This document shows positions 7,994 to 15,840 of a stretch of 38,764 bases of DNA, piece after piece. Made by a program: the position numbers and the translations under genes. How positions within the stretch are numbered: position 1 is the stretch's first letter; every line of letters starts with the position of its first letter. Source of the DNA: an uncultured bacterium (GTDB lineage: Bacteria; Cyanobacteriota; Vampirovibrionia; Gastranaerophilales; Gastranaerophilaceae); assembly GCA_900319365.1 (NCBI GenBank), contig ONOE01000015.1:11135-49898 (forward strand). Direction: 5' to 3'. The notes under the pieces are model-generated. The model was not told where the DNA came from, did not search any database, and saw only the letters and a list, made by a program, of their open reading frames with translations.

Positions 7994-8045
7994 TACTGGG
8001 CACTTACCAGTAAAATTATGTTACTACTTCCAGTAAAATAATCAA
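7994..8045. promoter_or_regulatory. Operator-like repeats between HAD 1 and XRE 1
   Basis: CCAGTAAAAT occurs twice as a direct repeat (8007-8016 and 8030-8039). TACTGG (7994-7999) and CCAGTA (8007-8012) form an inverted pair, and TTACT (8021-8025) with AGTAA (8032-8036) forms another. The downstream copy's TAAAAT (8034-8039) is placed as a -10 box only 6 nt before the XRE ATG. Binding by the XRE protein here would repress both genes. Confidence 0.6.
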
Positions 8046-8261
8046 ATGGATGAAGATTTAATTTATAAATCAATAGGGAAAAGAATTAAATATATAAGAG
8101 AGAAAAAAAATCTTACTCAAGAGAAACTGGCTGAAAAATCAGGATTGAGTTTGGACTATATCGGTAAAATTGAAGTAAGCATAAATAAACCGGGGCTAAA
8201 ATCATTAATTAAAATTGCCAATGCGCTTGACATCCATATTAAAGAATTATTTAACTTTTAA
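8046..8261 (+). CDS. XRE-family helix-turn-helix regulator (module 1)
   Basis: A 71-aa protein that is almost entirely one Cro/C1-type (HTH_3) DNA-binding domain. RIKYIREKKNLTQEKLAEKSG carries the first helices and the Q-x-x-L-A motif. LSLDYIGKIE is the recognition helix region, and SLIKIANALDIHIKELFNF closes the fold. There is no extra sensory domain. It is divergent from the HAD gene at 7641-7979, with repeated CCAGTA-type sites between them, so it probably controls both itself and the phosphatase. There is no Shine-Dalgarno, and the likely -10 box lies 6 nt upstream of the ATG, consistent with a leaderless message. Its counterpart in module 2 (29225-29440) has the same length and the same Phe-rich end. 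Confidence 0.9.
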   Translation: MDEDLIYKSIGKRIKYIREKKNLTQEKLAEKSGLSLDYIGKIEVSINKPGLKSLIKIANALDIHIKELFNF

Positions 8262-8302
8262 TTATACAAGCAAAAACATTTTATCAATTGAATTGATAAA
8301 AA

Positions 8303-8791
8303 TTATTCATGTAAAACAACTTTGCCTGTTTTCAGGGTTTCAGGTACATTGATTACTCTTTGATTTGTGCTGCCGACCCAATGTTTGTTATTATCTTTCA
8401 ATTTTTCAACAAATTCGCCTTCGCAAATTACATCAATGTCTTTAATGTCTTCTAAATCTTTAATTTGTTCCCAAGTATAGCCTGTATAAAGCCAAATAGT
8501 TTTATCAGGCAATAATTTACGGATTTTTTTAATCAATCTGAAAACTTCACTTCTGTTATCCGGGAACAACGGATCGCCGCCTGAAAAAGTTATACCGTCA
8601 ATAAATGGTTTATCAAGAGCCTCAAAAAGTTCTTTTTCGGCAGCCTCATCAAAAGGAAGTCCGCCGTTTTTATCCCAAGTGATAGGGTTCTGGCAGTTTT
8701 TGCAATGGTGATTGCACCCTGAAACCCAGAGCACAACCCTTAATCCGTCGCCGTTTAACATATCCTGTTTTGTAATATCATGATAATTCAT
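8303..8791 (-). CDS. nrdG: Anaerobic ribonucleotide reductase activating enzyme
   Basis: A 162-aa radical SAM enzyme. The iron-sulfur cluster motif is GCNHHCKNCQNP (C-x3-C-x2-C), and SGGDPLF is the SAM-binding Gly-Gly motif. NrdG uses a [4Fe-4S] cluster and S-adenosylmethionine to install the glycyl radical on NrdD, so it acts only without oxygen. Length and N-terminus (MNYHDITKQDMLNGDGLRV) are typical. It lies downstream of nrdD on the same strand, separated by a 151-nt gap filled by an inverted-repeat element. It is probably cotranscribed with nrdD, although that element could modulate it. Confidence 0.95.
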   Translation of the reverse strand: MNYHDITKQDMLNGDGLRVVLWVSGCNHHCKNCQNPITWDKNGGLPFDEAAEKELFEALDKPFIDGITFSGGDPLFPDNRSEVFRLIKKIRKLLPDKTIWLYTGYTWEQIKDLEDIKDIDVICEGEFVEKLKDNNKHWVGSTNQRVINVPETLKTGKVVLHE

Positions 8792-8814
8792 TATTAATCT
8801 CGCAAATTAATTAT

Positions 8815-8940
8815 TTTAAAGTCGTTAAGTCTCTAAGACGATAAGACGATAAGTGCATTATGGTGCTTCGCACATTTTAGGTTTATAAAATTTGTAAAGA
8901 ACTTAAAGACTTAAAATCTTAACGACCTGTCGACTTTAAA
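8815..8940. repeat. Inverted-repeat element between nrdD and nrdG
   Basis: Outer arms TTTAAAGTCG (8815-8824) and CGACTTTAAA (8931-8940) are perfect. A second pair, GTCGTTAAG (8821-8829) with CTTAACGAC (8918-8926), is nested with them. Inside are two GACGATAAG units and a GTGC-TTC-GCAC hairpin near 8863-8873. The element fills nearly the whole intergenic gap and reaches to within 2 nt of the nrdD stop. It looks like an inserted miniature repeat, or a foldable RNA between two cistrons. Confidence 0.6.
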
Positions 8941-8942
8941 CC

Positions 8943-11207
8943 CTACATGCTTACTCTGTCTTTGATTTCTTCCATTTTAGCTTCATTCAAACGAGTGTCG
9001 CCTTTAACTCTGGAATAAGACAGGTAACCGTTCATTCTTTCGATTTTTGTAAGGTTCTTGCTACCGCATACAGGACAAACGTCCATGTTCAATTCTTGAT
9101 GTCCGCAATCATCGCAGTATGAAAGCGATAAGTTAACACCTTCATAGAACCCTTTGTCCATTGCTCTTTCAATCAATGTTTCAATCGCTTTTGTGTTGTA
9201 TGAAATCGGGTATTTAACGTACTGGATTTTTCCGCCGTTTAAAAGTTCCCAGAAACGACCCTCCAAATCTTGTTTTTCTACAGGCCCGATTTTTTCAGTT
9301 ACGTGGCAATGGAAACTGTTAGAAACATAGCCTCTGTCTGAAACCTTATCAACTACACCGTATTTTTTACGGAATTGTTTAACCTGCAAACCGCAAAGGT
9401 TTTCAGCAGGTGTTCCATAAATAGCGTATAACAAACCGTCTTCTTCTTTAAATTCGTTGACTTTTTTGTTGATATATTTCATAACATCAAGTGCGAATTG
9501 ACCGTCTTCAACAAGTGATTTGTGGTTGTAGATTTCTTGTAATTCGTTCAATGCGGTGATACCAAATGATGCGGTTGAAGATTTCAAAACAGGTTTAATC
9601 TTGTCATGGAATCCTAAATGACCGCCGTAGAAACCGCCCTCGCAGAACCCTAACGGGTTGATTGATGCTCTCATTTCACCCAAATAGTCATAAGTACGCT
9701 TGTGAAGATTTCTAATCATTTCAAGATAATAATCAAGAACTTCATAAAAATCTTTGTCTTCTTGTTTAGCTTTTGCATAAATCATAGGCAAGTGCAAGCT
9801 TATGGCACCGATATTAAATCTTCCTACAAATACAGGTTTATCATCTTTATCGGCAGGTTTCATGCCGCCTCTTTCAAACCAAGGTGATAAGAAAGCTCTG
9901 CAGCCCATAGGTGAAACAACTTTTTTGTATTTCTTATACATACTTGCAATATATCCGTCGCCTGATAATGACAACCAATCGGGATACATTGTTTTCTTAG
10001 AACATTCAACACCTGCATCAAACAAGTCATGAAGTTCTCCGCCTTCTCCGTGAAGATTTTTATCATATAAGAATACAATTTTAGGGAACAAGACGGGTTT
10101 TTTGTTGTCTTTTTTACCCTGTCCGTTCTTTCTGACTTCAAGAACCATTCTTGATGCCATTTTTTCGAATTTGCTTGTTCCTAAGCCCATTGTAACTGTG
10201 ATAAACGGATAATCACCGCGGCTTGATGCAACAGAGTTGAATTTGTATTCCCAACCTTGGAAACCATCGTGGAAATCTTTTTCAACATCTTTAACCGCAA
10301 TTTTATCGGCGGTTTCTTTATCAACACCCATGCTTACGTATTTGTTATACTGTCTGTCATAAGTTTTTTGAGCATAAGGAGCCAAAATCTTATCAACTTC
10401 GGGAACCGTAAATCCGCCATACTGTTGGCTTGCTGCTGACATTACGATATCACCGATAACGTCAAATGCAACTTCCAATGATTTAGGTTCGTTATACCAA
10501 AGGTTGCCCATTTCAAAGCCGCCTTTTAATACGTTGCCTACATCAAACAAGCAGCAGTTCATTGTATCACGTCTTGCGTTCATATCGTGAATGTAGATGT
10601 AACCATCTCTGATAGCCTGCAATTCGGGAACAGTCAAGAAGAATTTCTTGTAAAGTTCTCTGTTTAATTCGTTGAAAATCAAAGAACGCTTTGTTGAAAC
10701 TAATGCAGAATCGGAGTTTGAATTTTCTTTATCACCGATGTACATAATTCTTTGAGATTCTTGATAAACTTTATCAAGCATTTTTACAAAATCGATTTTA
10801 TAATCTCTGTAATTTCTGTAGCTTTTTGCAACTTGAGGATTGATATTTTCAAGAGCATTTTCAACTATGCAATGCATTTTGAAAATTTCAATTTCTTTCT
10901 TGCCTGTTTCCAAAACTCTTTGGTTAACATAATCACAAAGAGTTTCAAGTTCTTTATCACTAAAATCTACAAGCATTCTTGCAGCAGATTTTTTAACCGC
11001 TTTAATTACTTTTTGAACATCATAAGGCTCAATCGTACCGTCTTTTTTGATAACTTTTACATCTTTCAATGAAGCTTTAGGATTAATGTTGACGATTTTG
11101 CTCATCGGATTAATCGCATTCAAAGATGACGGCTTTGTAGCTAAGCTCTTATCTTCATTAGATACTACTTTAATATCTACAACTTTCCCCTGATTTAAAT
11201 TTTGCAT
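8943..11207 (-). CDS. nrdD: Anaerobic (class III) ribonucleoside-triphosphate reductase
   Basis: A 754-aa enzyme that reduces ribonucleoside triphosphates to deoxy forms under anaerobic conditions with a glycyl radical. After about 45 unusual N-terminal residues comes an ATP-cone allosteric domain (VKVIKKDGTIEPYDVQKVIK, about 50-140). The catalytic barrel follows, with MNCCLFDVGNVL and FCEGGFYGGHLGFHDK. The C-terminus has a four-Cys zinc site (YCDDCG and CPVCGS) and the glycyl-radical loop RMNGYLS. These features mark NrdD rather than pyruvate formate-lyase. An AAGGAG ribosome site sits 6-7 nt before the ATG. The leader carries a probable cobalamin riboswitch (11272-11390) and a good promoter, so expression probably falls when B12 is plentiful. 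nrdG lies downstream. Confidence 0.97.
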   Translation of the reverse strand: MQNLNQGKVVDIKVVSNEDKSLATKPSSLNAINPMSKIVNINPKASLKDVKVIKKDGTIEPYDVQKVIKAVKKSAARMLVDFSDKELETLCDYVNQRVLETGKKEIEIFKMHCIVENALENINPQVAKSYRNYRDYKIDFVKMLDKVYQESQRIMYIGDKENSNSDSALVSTKRSLIFNELNRELYKKFFLTVPELQAIRDGYIYIHDMNARRDTMNCCLFDVGNVLKGGFEMGNLWYNEPKSLEVAFDVIGDIVMSAASQQYGGFTVPEVDKILAPYAQKTYDRQYNKYVSMGVDKETADKIAVKDVEKDFHDGFQGWEYKFNSVASSRGDYPFITVTMGLGTSKFEKMASRMVLEVRKNGQGKKDNKKPVLFPKIVFLYDKNLHGEGGELHDLFDAGVECSKKTMYPDWLSLSGDGYIASMYKKYKKVVSPMGCRAFLSPWFERGGMKPADKDDKPVFVGRFNIGAISLHLPMIYAKAKQEDKDFYEVLDYYLEMIRNLHKRTYDYLGEMRASINPLGFCEGGFYGGHLGFHDKIKPVLKSSTASFGITALNELQEIYNHKSLVEDGQFALDVMKYINKKVNEFKEEDGLLYAIYGTPAENLCGLQVKQFRKKYGVVDKVSDRGYVSNSFHCHVTEKIGPVEKQDLEGRFWELLNGGKIQYVKYPISYNTKAIETLIERAMDKGFYEGVNLSLSYCDDCGHQELNMDVCPVCGSKNLTKIERMNGYLSYSRVKGDTRLNEAKMEEIKDRVSM

Positions 11208-11271
11208 GACTATCTCCTTTTTCTTATTAAAAAGGCAGAAACGGGTTCATTTCTTTTTACAAAAAACTATA

Positions 11272-11390
11272 CCTATTCCCAAATTCCTGTCTCGAGGTTC
11301 TACTCCCTGACAATTCAAGCATTCCGGCTATTACGGTTGCGGACCAGTGAGGGACTTCCACCCATGCTTTCCTTAAATTGCCTTTCAATT
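11272..11390 (-). promoter_or_regulatory. Probable cobalamin (B12) riboswitch upstream of nrdD
   Basis: Read on the minus strand the nrdD leader contains, in order: TTTAAGGAAAGCAT, GGTGGAAGTCC (11352-11362), CTGGTCCGCAACCGTAA, GCCGGAATGCTT, and a B12-box-like GAGACAGGAATTTGG (11279-11293). AAGCAT (11364-11369) pairs with ATGCTT (11317-11322), closing the GGTG...CCGG region as expected for the conserved core. This order of blocks matches the cobalamin riboswitch family as I know it. I could not resolve the expression platform. A weak AGAAA/TTTCT stem followed by GCCTTTTT lies nearer the gene and may act as terminator. A covariance-model search would settle the identity. Confidence 0.85.
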
Positions 11391-11419
11391 AATATACTAT
11401 AAATTTTGAGAGTATGCAA
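11391..11419 (-). promoter_or_regulatory. nrdD promoter
   Basis: On the minus strand: -35 TTGCAT (11414-11419), 17-bp spacer, -10 TATATT (11391-11396). The predicted start near 11384 puts the whole riboswitch in the transcript. Confidence 0.7.
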
Positions 11420-11603
11420 TAAATTTTCTCAAAAATAAATCATTTGATTGATAGATTTCGGGTAAATATTTAAAATATTGTTACCTATACACTTAAATTA
11501 ACTTTTCTTATCATTATTAAATATTGTAAATTTCTTTTTCAATTGTAAAAAATAGGTTAATATATTGTTGATTTTTAGCGATTACAGATGGAGGATTTTA
11601 TCA

Positions 11604-12038
11604 ATGAATTATACAAAAACATTAGCGACTGTATTATGCTTTACCGTTTTGAGCGCAGGTTGTGCAATGGCAGATACATCATTCACCCCGTTGAATTTTG
11701 ACGATTCAAATGCCGTTAAAGCTCCCGCAACAACTACATCAAAAACAGTTTCGGGCGTTCAGGCTAAAGGAACGGACATGCTTGATCCCGCTCAGGTTAC
11801 GGGCGGAGCAAAAATGCAGGATGCTATTTTGCAAATAGATAATGCACAGGTCGAAGTAAGAAACAATCTGTTAAACTACAAAGCAAAATATGCTGAAATT
11901 GATGCAAGATATCAATCAACAAAAGCCGAAAGAACAGCCATGAAAAAACAAATTCAGCAGGCTGGAAAAAAGATTAAAAATCTTGACAATGCAAAAAATA
12001 AAATCCGTAAAAACTTTGAAAGAAAATCAAATACCTAG
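11604..12038 (+). CDS. Small exported protein or lipoprotein with coiled coil
   Basis: Family not recognised. The 144-aa product begins MNYTKTLATVLCFTVLSAGCAMADTS, a signal peptide. SAGC could be a lipobox with Cys as the lipidated residue, or signal peptidase I could cut after AMA; the -3 Ser makes the lipobox imperfect. The mature N-terminus is Thr/Ser/Ala-rich. Residues about 75-140 are charged and heptad-like (IDNAQVEVRNNLLNYKAKY, then Lys/Arg-rich), suggesting a coiled coil. I chose the ATG at 11604 rather than the in-frame one at 11565 because GGAGG lies 9 nt before it and the signal peptide then starts correctly. The tag gene follows after 8 nt, so they are probably cotranscribed, although their functions look unrelated. 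Confidence 0.78.
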   Translation: MNYTKTLATVLCFTVLSAGCAMADTSFTPLNFDDSNAVKAPATTTSKTVSGVQAKGTDMLDPAQVTGGAKMQDAILQIDNAQVEVRNNLLNYKAKYAEIDARYQSTKAERTAMKKQIQQAGKKIKNLDNAKNKIRKNFERKSNT

Positions 12039-12046
12039 TAAAGATT

Positions 12047-12673
12047 ATGGCTTATTGCAACTGGGGCGGCAGCTCGGATTTAAATCAAATTTATCATGAC
12101 AGGGAATGGGGCATTCCGGTTCATGATGACAGAACTCAATTTGAATATTTGATGATGGAAGTCATGCAATGCGGATTGAGCTGGAGTTTGATGATTAAAA
12201 AAAGAGAAATTTTCAGGGCATGCTTTGATAATTTTGAGTTTGATTTAATTGCAAAATATGACGAAAATGATATCAAACGAATTTTAGCAACCGACGGAAT
12301 GATTAAATCCCGCCGAAAAATTGAAGCGATTATAAATAATGCGCAATGTTTCCAAAAAATAAGGGAACAATTCGGGAGTTTTTGCAATTATTTATGGGGG
12401 TATTCGGATAACAAAACAATTCTTTATAACAAGCACGAACTCGGTTATATCCCCGTAAGCAACGGGCTGTCAGAAATGATAAGCAAAGATTTGAAAAAAC
12501 GAGGGCTAAAATACATGGGGGCAATCACGGTTTATTCTCATTTGCAGGCAGCAGGAATAATTAATGACCATGACAAAAACTGCCCCCGCTATGAATATAT
12601 TAATTCTCACTATCAGACAGTCAGAAAAAATCGGTTTAAAGAAAAAGGCGTAACATTTTTCGGAGATAAATAA
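12047..12673 (+). CDS. tag: DNA-3-methyladenine glycosylase I
   Basis: A 208-aa base-excision repair enzyme that removes 3-methyladenine from alkylated DNA. It aligns by memory with E. coli Tag along its length: YCNWGG...YHDREWGIPVHDD at the start, CGLSWSLMIKKREIFRACF with the conserved QxGLSW-type helix, LKKRGLKYMGAITVYSHLQAAG, and NDHDKNCPRY near the end. The zinc-binding set (Cys4, His17 and the late His/Cys in DHDKNC) is retained, which is the snap-zinc feature of the family. It lies 8 nt after the small exported protein. The ribosome site is poor (AAAG), suggesting translational coupling. Confidence 0.95.
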   Translation: MAYCNWGGSSDLNQIYHDREWGIPVHDDRTQFEYLMMEVMQCGLSWSLMIKKREIFRACFDNFEFDLIAKYDENDIKRILATDGMIKSRRKIEAIINNAQCFQKIREQFGSFCNYLWGYSDNKTILYNKHELGYIPVSNGLSEMISKDLKKRGLKYMGAITVYSHLQAAGIINDHDKNCPRYEYINSHYQTVRKNRFKEKGVTFFGDK

Positions 12674-12722
12674 TAGTAAAAATATTGTATAAGAAAACTT
12701 TTGTAAAACTTTTTAAAAATTT

Positions 12723-12757
12723 AAGACCCTCCTAACCTCCCCATGTCGTGGAGGAAC
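12723..12757. repeat. Interspersed CCTCC/GGAGG hairpin repeat, copy 1
   Basis: The unit AAGACCCTCC...CATGTCGTGGAGGAAC is nearly identical to 27650-27685, where the stem is CCTCCCC-ATGT-CGGGGAGG. Here one T interrupts the right arm. It lies in the 150-bp gap between convergent tag and rsmG. I see no other feature in that gap. Confidence 0.7.
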
Positions 12758-12823
12758 TTTTACATAAATTCAATAATTTGCGAGTATGCAAAGACATAAC
12801 TTGCAATATTTATAGCTAAATAA

Positions 12824-13414
12824 TTATTGTTTTTTGATTACGACAAGATTTCTTTTGAAGTTTTCTTCTAAGGGCAAATCGTATTCGATTATGTCAATGA
12901 TTTTTGAATTGTATTTTTTTAAAACATCTTGGGCATCTTTAATTTCGTCATGCACCCTGACTGATTTATATGCAACAAAATAACCGTCCCTTTTTGTTTT
13001 TGGCATGGCGTATGCGCAAATTTTTTTTAAAGCCGCAACAGCACGGGAAGTTACAACGTTAAACGTTTGATCAAGATTTTCAACACGCATGCAAACAGGG
13101 GTCAAATTTTTTAGTCCGAGTTTATCTTTAAAAGTTTGGACGGCACGGATTTTTTTTGAGATACTGTCAAGCGCACAAATTTTAATCTGCGGATACATTA
13201 TCGCAAGAGGAACTGCGGGAAATCCTCCGCCTGTACCGATATCAAGCAAAGTTTCGGGGGCTCCGTATTTAGAAAAAAATTTTTCCAATGCAAGTGAATC
13301 ACAAATATGCTTTTCCCATAAAAATTTCTCGTCATTTTTTGATATCAAATTGACTTTATGATTTTCTTCTATAAATATTTGCGAATATTTTGTAAATAAA
13401 TCTTTATTGACCAT
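12824..13414 (-). CDS. rsmG: 16S rRNA (guanine527-N7) methyltransferase RsmG
   Basis: A 196-aa SAM-dependent methyltransferase that modifies G527 in the 530 loop of 16S rRNA. The family signature is clear: YSQIFIEENHKVNLIS, EKHICDSLALEKFF, and the SAM loop LLDIGTGGGFPAVPLAIMYP. VVTSRAVAALKKICAYA follows as the RsmG R-A-V/F-A motif. It is slightly shorter than typical (about 205-240 aa) but complete. Its start overlaps the STAND-like ATPase gene by 11 nt, so it is the last gene of that minus-strand unit and probably translationally coupled. This is an unusual setting for rsmG, which often sits near gidA/parAB. Confidence 0.95.
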   Translation of the reverse strand: MVNKDLFTKYSQIFIEENHKVNLISKNDEKFLWEKHICDSLALEKFFSKYGAPETLLDIGTGGGFPAVPLAIMYPQIKICALDSISKKIRAVQTFKDKLGLKNLTPVCMRVENLDQTFNVVTSRAVAALKKICAYAMPKTKRDGYFVAYKSVRVHDEIKDAQDVLKKYNSKIIDIIEYDLPLEENFKRNLVVIKKQ

Positions 13415-15830
13415 ATTTCACTCTATACTGACCGATTTTATCCTGTGGAATAAATTTCTGTAAATACTGAACTTTTTGAACGAATTTTTGAGCATTATCC
13501 TGCGACAGAGATGTTCTTGCAACTTCAAGCGCCTGATGAAGATATTTGTATGCATTTTCATAATCTTTTCTCAGCAGATAATAATTTGCAATTTCAGAAT
13601 CAATATCAGCCATATAAAAAGCTTCATTTAATTCTTTTGCATATTCACCGGATTTCAAAAGATATTCTAAAGATTTGGCGGAATCTCTCGATGAATAGAT
13701 TTCAGACAAATGTCTTGAGCTTGAATAAAGTCCGTTATAATTTTTATCGGTTTTATCAAGCGAAATACTCTTTTCATAACATTTTACCGCCAAATCGGTT
13801 TTACCGAGTTCATCATACAGTTCGCCGAGATTTGCAAATGCTCTGGAAAGATAATTGTTGTCTTTCGTAATTCGGGCACATTTTTGATAATTTATTAATG
13901 CTTGTTTAATATCGTCCTGCTCGTTGTAGCTTTCACCCAATCTGTAATACAATTCTGCCAGTACGGCTTTATCTGTTTGGGCAGAAACTAAAGACAGGGA
14001 GTTTTTATAATATTCAAACGCTTTTTTAGAATCAGACGGAAGTTTTGCAAGCAAAATATTTGCCCTTATTCTCAATTCTTGAGGCAGGCGGGGTTCATTT
14101 TCAAGTTTATCAAGAATATATTTTGCATTATCCTGTTTATAAGTTTCATAATAAACGTTTGCAATATCCAATTGAACTTCCCAAACTTTTTCTTCGTTTG
14201 AAACGTTCAAATAGTAATCCTGCAATTTTGTAAGATATTCAAGAGCATGGTGCCAATCTGATAAATGTTTGTAAACATTTGCCAACTTCCGATAAATTAC
14301 GGGCAGGAATTTGTCAAAGTTTTCGTCATTTTTCTTTGTTAATGCGCTTTGATAAAGCAAAATCGCATGTTTATAATTGTAATTTGCTTCTTCCTTTTTA
14401 GCAGTATTCATAATATCAATTAAATTCATCTTTATCGAACCGAGTGCAACTTCTTTATTTTCGACGGTTTCTTTTACAAAATTGTTTATTGAATCCGCAA
14501 TGTTATCTAAAATCGCCTCATCTTCAAAAACAAAATTTATTTTTTTGAGTTTATCTTCTTTGGATTCCTCTTTTGCTTCCTTTTGCTCTTTTTCGTTTGC
14601 CTGCTGTTTGGGCGTTTCTTCGTGCTCGATTGCAATTTCTTCCGCTTCTTTTTCTTCGGCAATATCTGCTGCAGGTACGGGTGGAGTAACTATTCTGGGC
14701 TTTTTAGGGATAAATAACGAATGATAATCAATTTCGTTGCGCATAGTCTGGCGGGATAATCTCAAATCCCTTTCCATAGGTTTTAAAGGAAGTTGAGTTT
14801 CGTACAAATCAACGCATGCTTTATGCAATTTTATAATTACGTTATTTTGAATTTGCTGTTCGATAATTTCTCTGTAATAATCTTTTAAATATACACTTTC
14901 GCCATCAACTTCAAGCAGCGAATATTTTATAAAAAAGTTTATTCTTTCTTTGTCAAACATATTTATTGATTTGAGCAAATTTACATGAATAGGTATACGC
15001 ATAACTGCAAGCAGCCTGAATAAATGCAGGCTGACAGGATCTATCATAAGCAGAGTTTCTTTTATGATAAATTCCGAAAACGGCATTACACTTTTTGAAA
15101 AAGCCTCCAAAAATTTTGACAAATTGTATTTGCGCAAAATCATTGCATTGACAGAAAGCTTTATATAATTGTAATAACCCCTTGTTTGTTTATACAATTC
15201 GTTTGATAAAGGTCCGAAATTTTTTATGTCGTAACTTTTTAAATATTTTTCAAAATAATCTTTTGAAAATGCAAGAATTGAAACCCTGTCATAATCAATA
15301 TTTTCAAACTCGCTGTAGTCAAAAACTCTTGACGTAATAATTATTTTTACATTCGGGAGTTTGCTTATGTGATTTAGAAAATTCAAAATATCTTTCTTAT
15401 TTTCTTTTAAAATTGCCTGAAAAGAATCAAGAGAAACAACAATCGGATTTTTTACGTAATTAAAATATGCATTTATTTTTTGAACGAAATTTTCTACACG
15501 AATCCTCGGCATAGAAATTGTACCTTTAAGAGCGTAATTTCTGAACGATTCAAAAAAGGACAATAGCATGTCATCAAGTATGGTTGTTTCAAAGCAGGTG
15601 TATTTTATGTACAAAACATTTTCATTCAAATTCTGAGAAATATAATTCAAAAGCTCGGTTTTCCCCGTTCCGCAAAAACCGTTAACAAGCAGCAATTTTT
15701 TATCATCCTGCAAAAAATCACAGATTTGACCTGTCTGTTTTTCATTATTGCCGATTAAATACGGATTATACGGGCTGTCTTTTGGTTCATCTTTTGTATT
15801 TATTTGTTTTTCTATAAAATCTGTATTCAT
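13404..15830 (-). CDS. STAND-like P-loop ATPase with TPR array
   Basis: An 808-aa soluble protein. The N-terminal NTPase (about 25-270) has Walker A GFCGTGKT (residues 51-58), a Walker B-like VVSLD (131-135) in NPIVVSLDSF, and a sensor-like KIIITSR (162-168). This is typical of AAA_16/STAND ATPases. A winged-helix-like stretch follows (about 270-345, including LLAVMRIPIHVNLLKSINMF), then an acidic Glu/Lys low-complexity linker (about 388-430). At least seven TPR-type repeats follow to about residue 790 (for example AVLAELYYRLGESYNEQDDI and AFANLGELYDELGKTDLAV). STAND proteins switch on by nucleotide-driven assembly, with the repeats sensing a ligand or partner. It begins 10 nt after the CHASE2-GGDEF gene, suggesting joint signalling. 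No effector domain is visible. Its function is unknown. Confidence 0.85.
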   Translation of the reverse strand: MNTDFIEKQINTKDEPKDSPYNPYLIGNNEKQTGQICDFLQDDKKLLLVNGFCGTGKTELLNYISQNLNENVLYIKYTCFETTILDDMLLSFFESFRNYALKGTISMPRIRVENFVQKINAYFNYVKNPIVVSLDSFQAILKENKKDILNFLNHISKLPNVKIIITSRVFDYSEFENIDYDRVSILAFSKDYFEKYLKSYDIKNFGPLSNELYKQTRGYYNYIKLSVNAMILRKYNLSKFLEAFSKSVMPFSEFIIKETLLMIDPVSLHLFRLLAVMRIPIHVNLLKSINMFDKERINFFIKYSLLEVDGESVYLKDYYREIIEQQIQNNVIIKLHKACVDLYETQLPLKPMERDLRLSRQTMRNEIDYHSLFIPKKPRIVTPPVPAADIAEEKEAEEIAIEHEETPKQQANEKEQKEAKEESKEDKLKKINFVFEDEAILDNIADSINNFVKETVENKEVALGSIKMNLIDIMNTAKKEEANYNYKHAILLYQSALTKKNDENFDKFLPVIYRKLANVYKHLSDWHHALEYLTKLQDYYLNVSNEEKVWEVQLDIANVYYETYKQDNAKYILDKLENEPRLPQELRIRANILLAKLPSDSKKAFEYYKNSLSLVSAQTDKAVLAELYYRLGESYNEQDDIKQALINYQKCARITKDNNYLSRAFANLGELYDELGKTDLAVKCYEKSISLDKTDKNYNGLYSSSRHLSEIYSSRDSAKSLEYLLKSGEYAKELNEAFYMADIDSEIANYYLLRKDYENAYKYLHQALEVARTSLSQDNAQKFVQKVQYLQKFIPQDKIGQYRVKYGQ

Positions 15831-15840
15831 TATAACTTTA

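Noticed and set aside
7641-8261. Calling the XRE-HAD pair a proven toxin-antitoxin system
   Set aside because: Gene sizes fit, but the genes are divergent rather than in tandem, and small HAD phosphatases are not established toxins. Kept only as a hypothesis in the findings.
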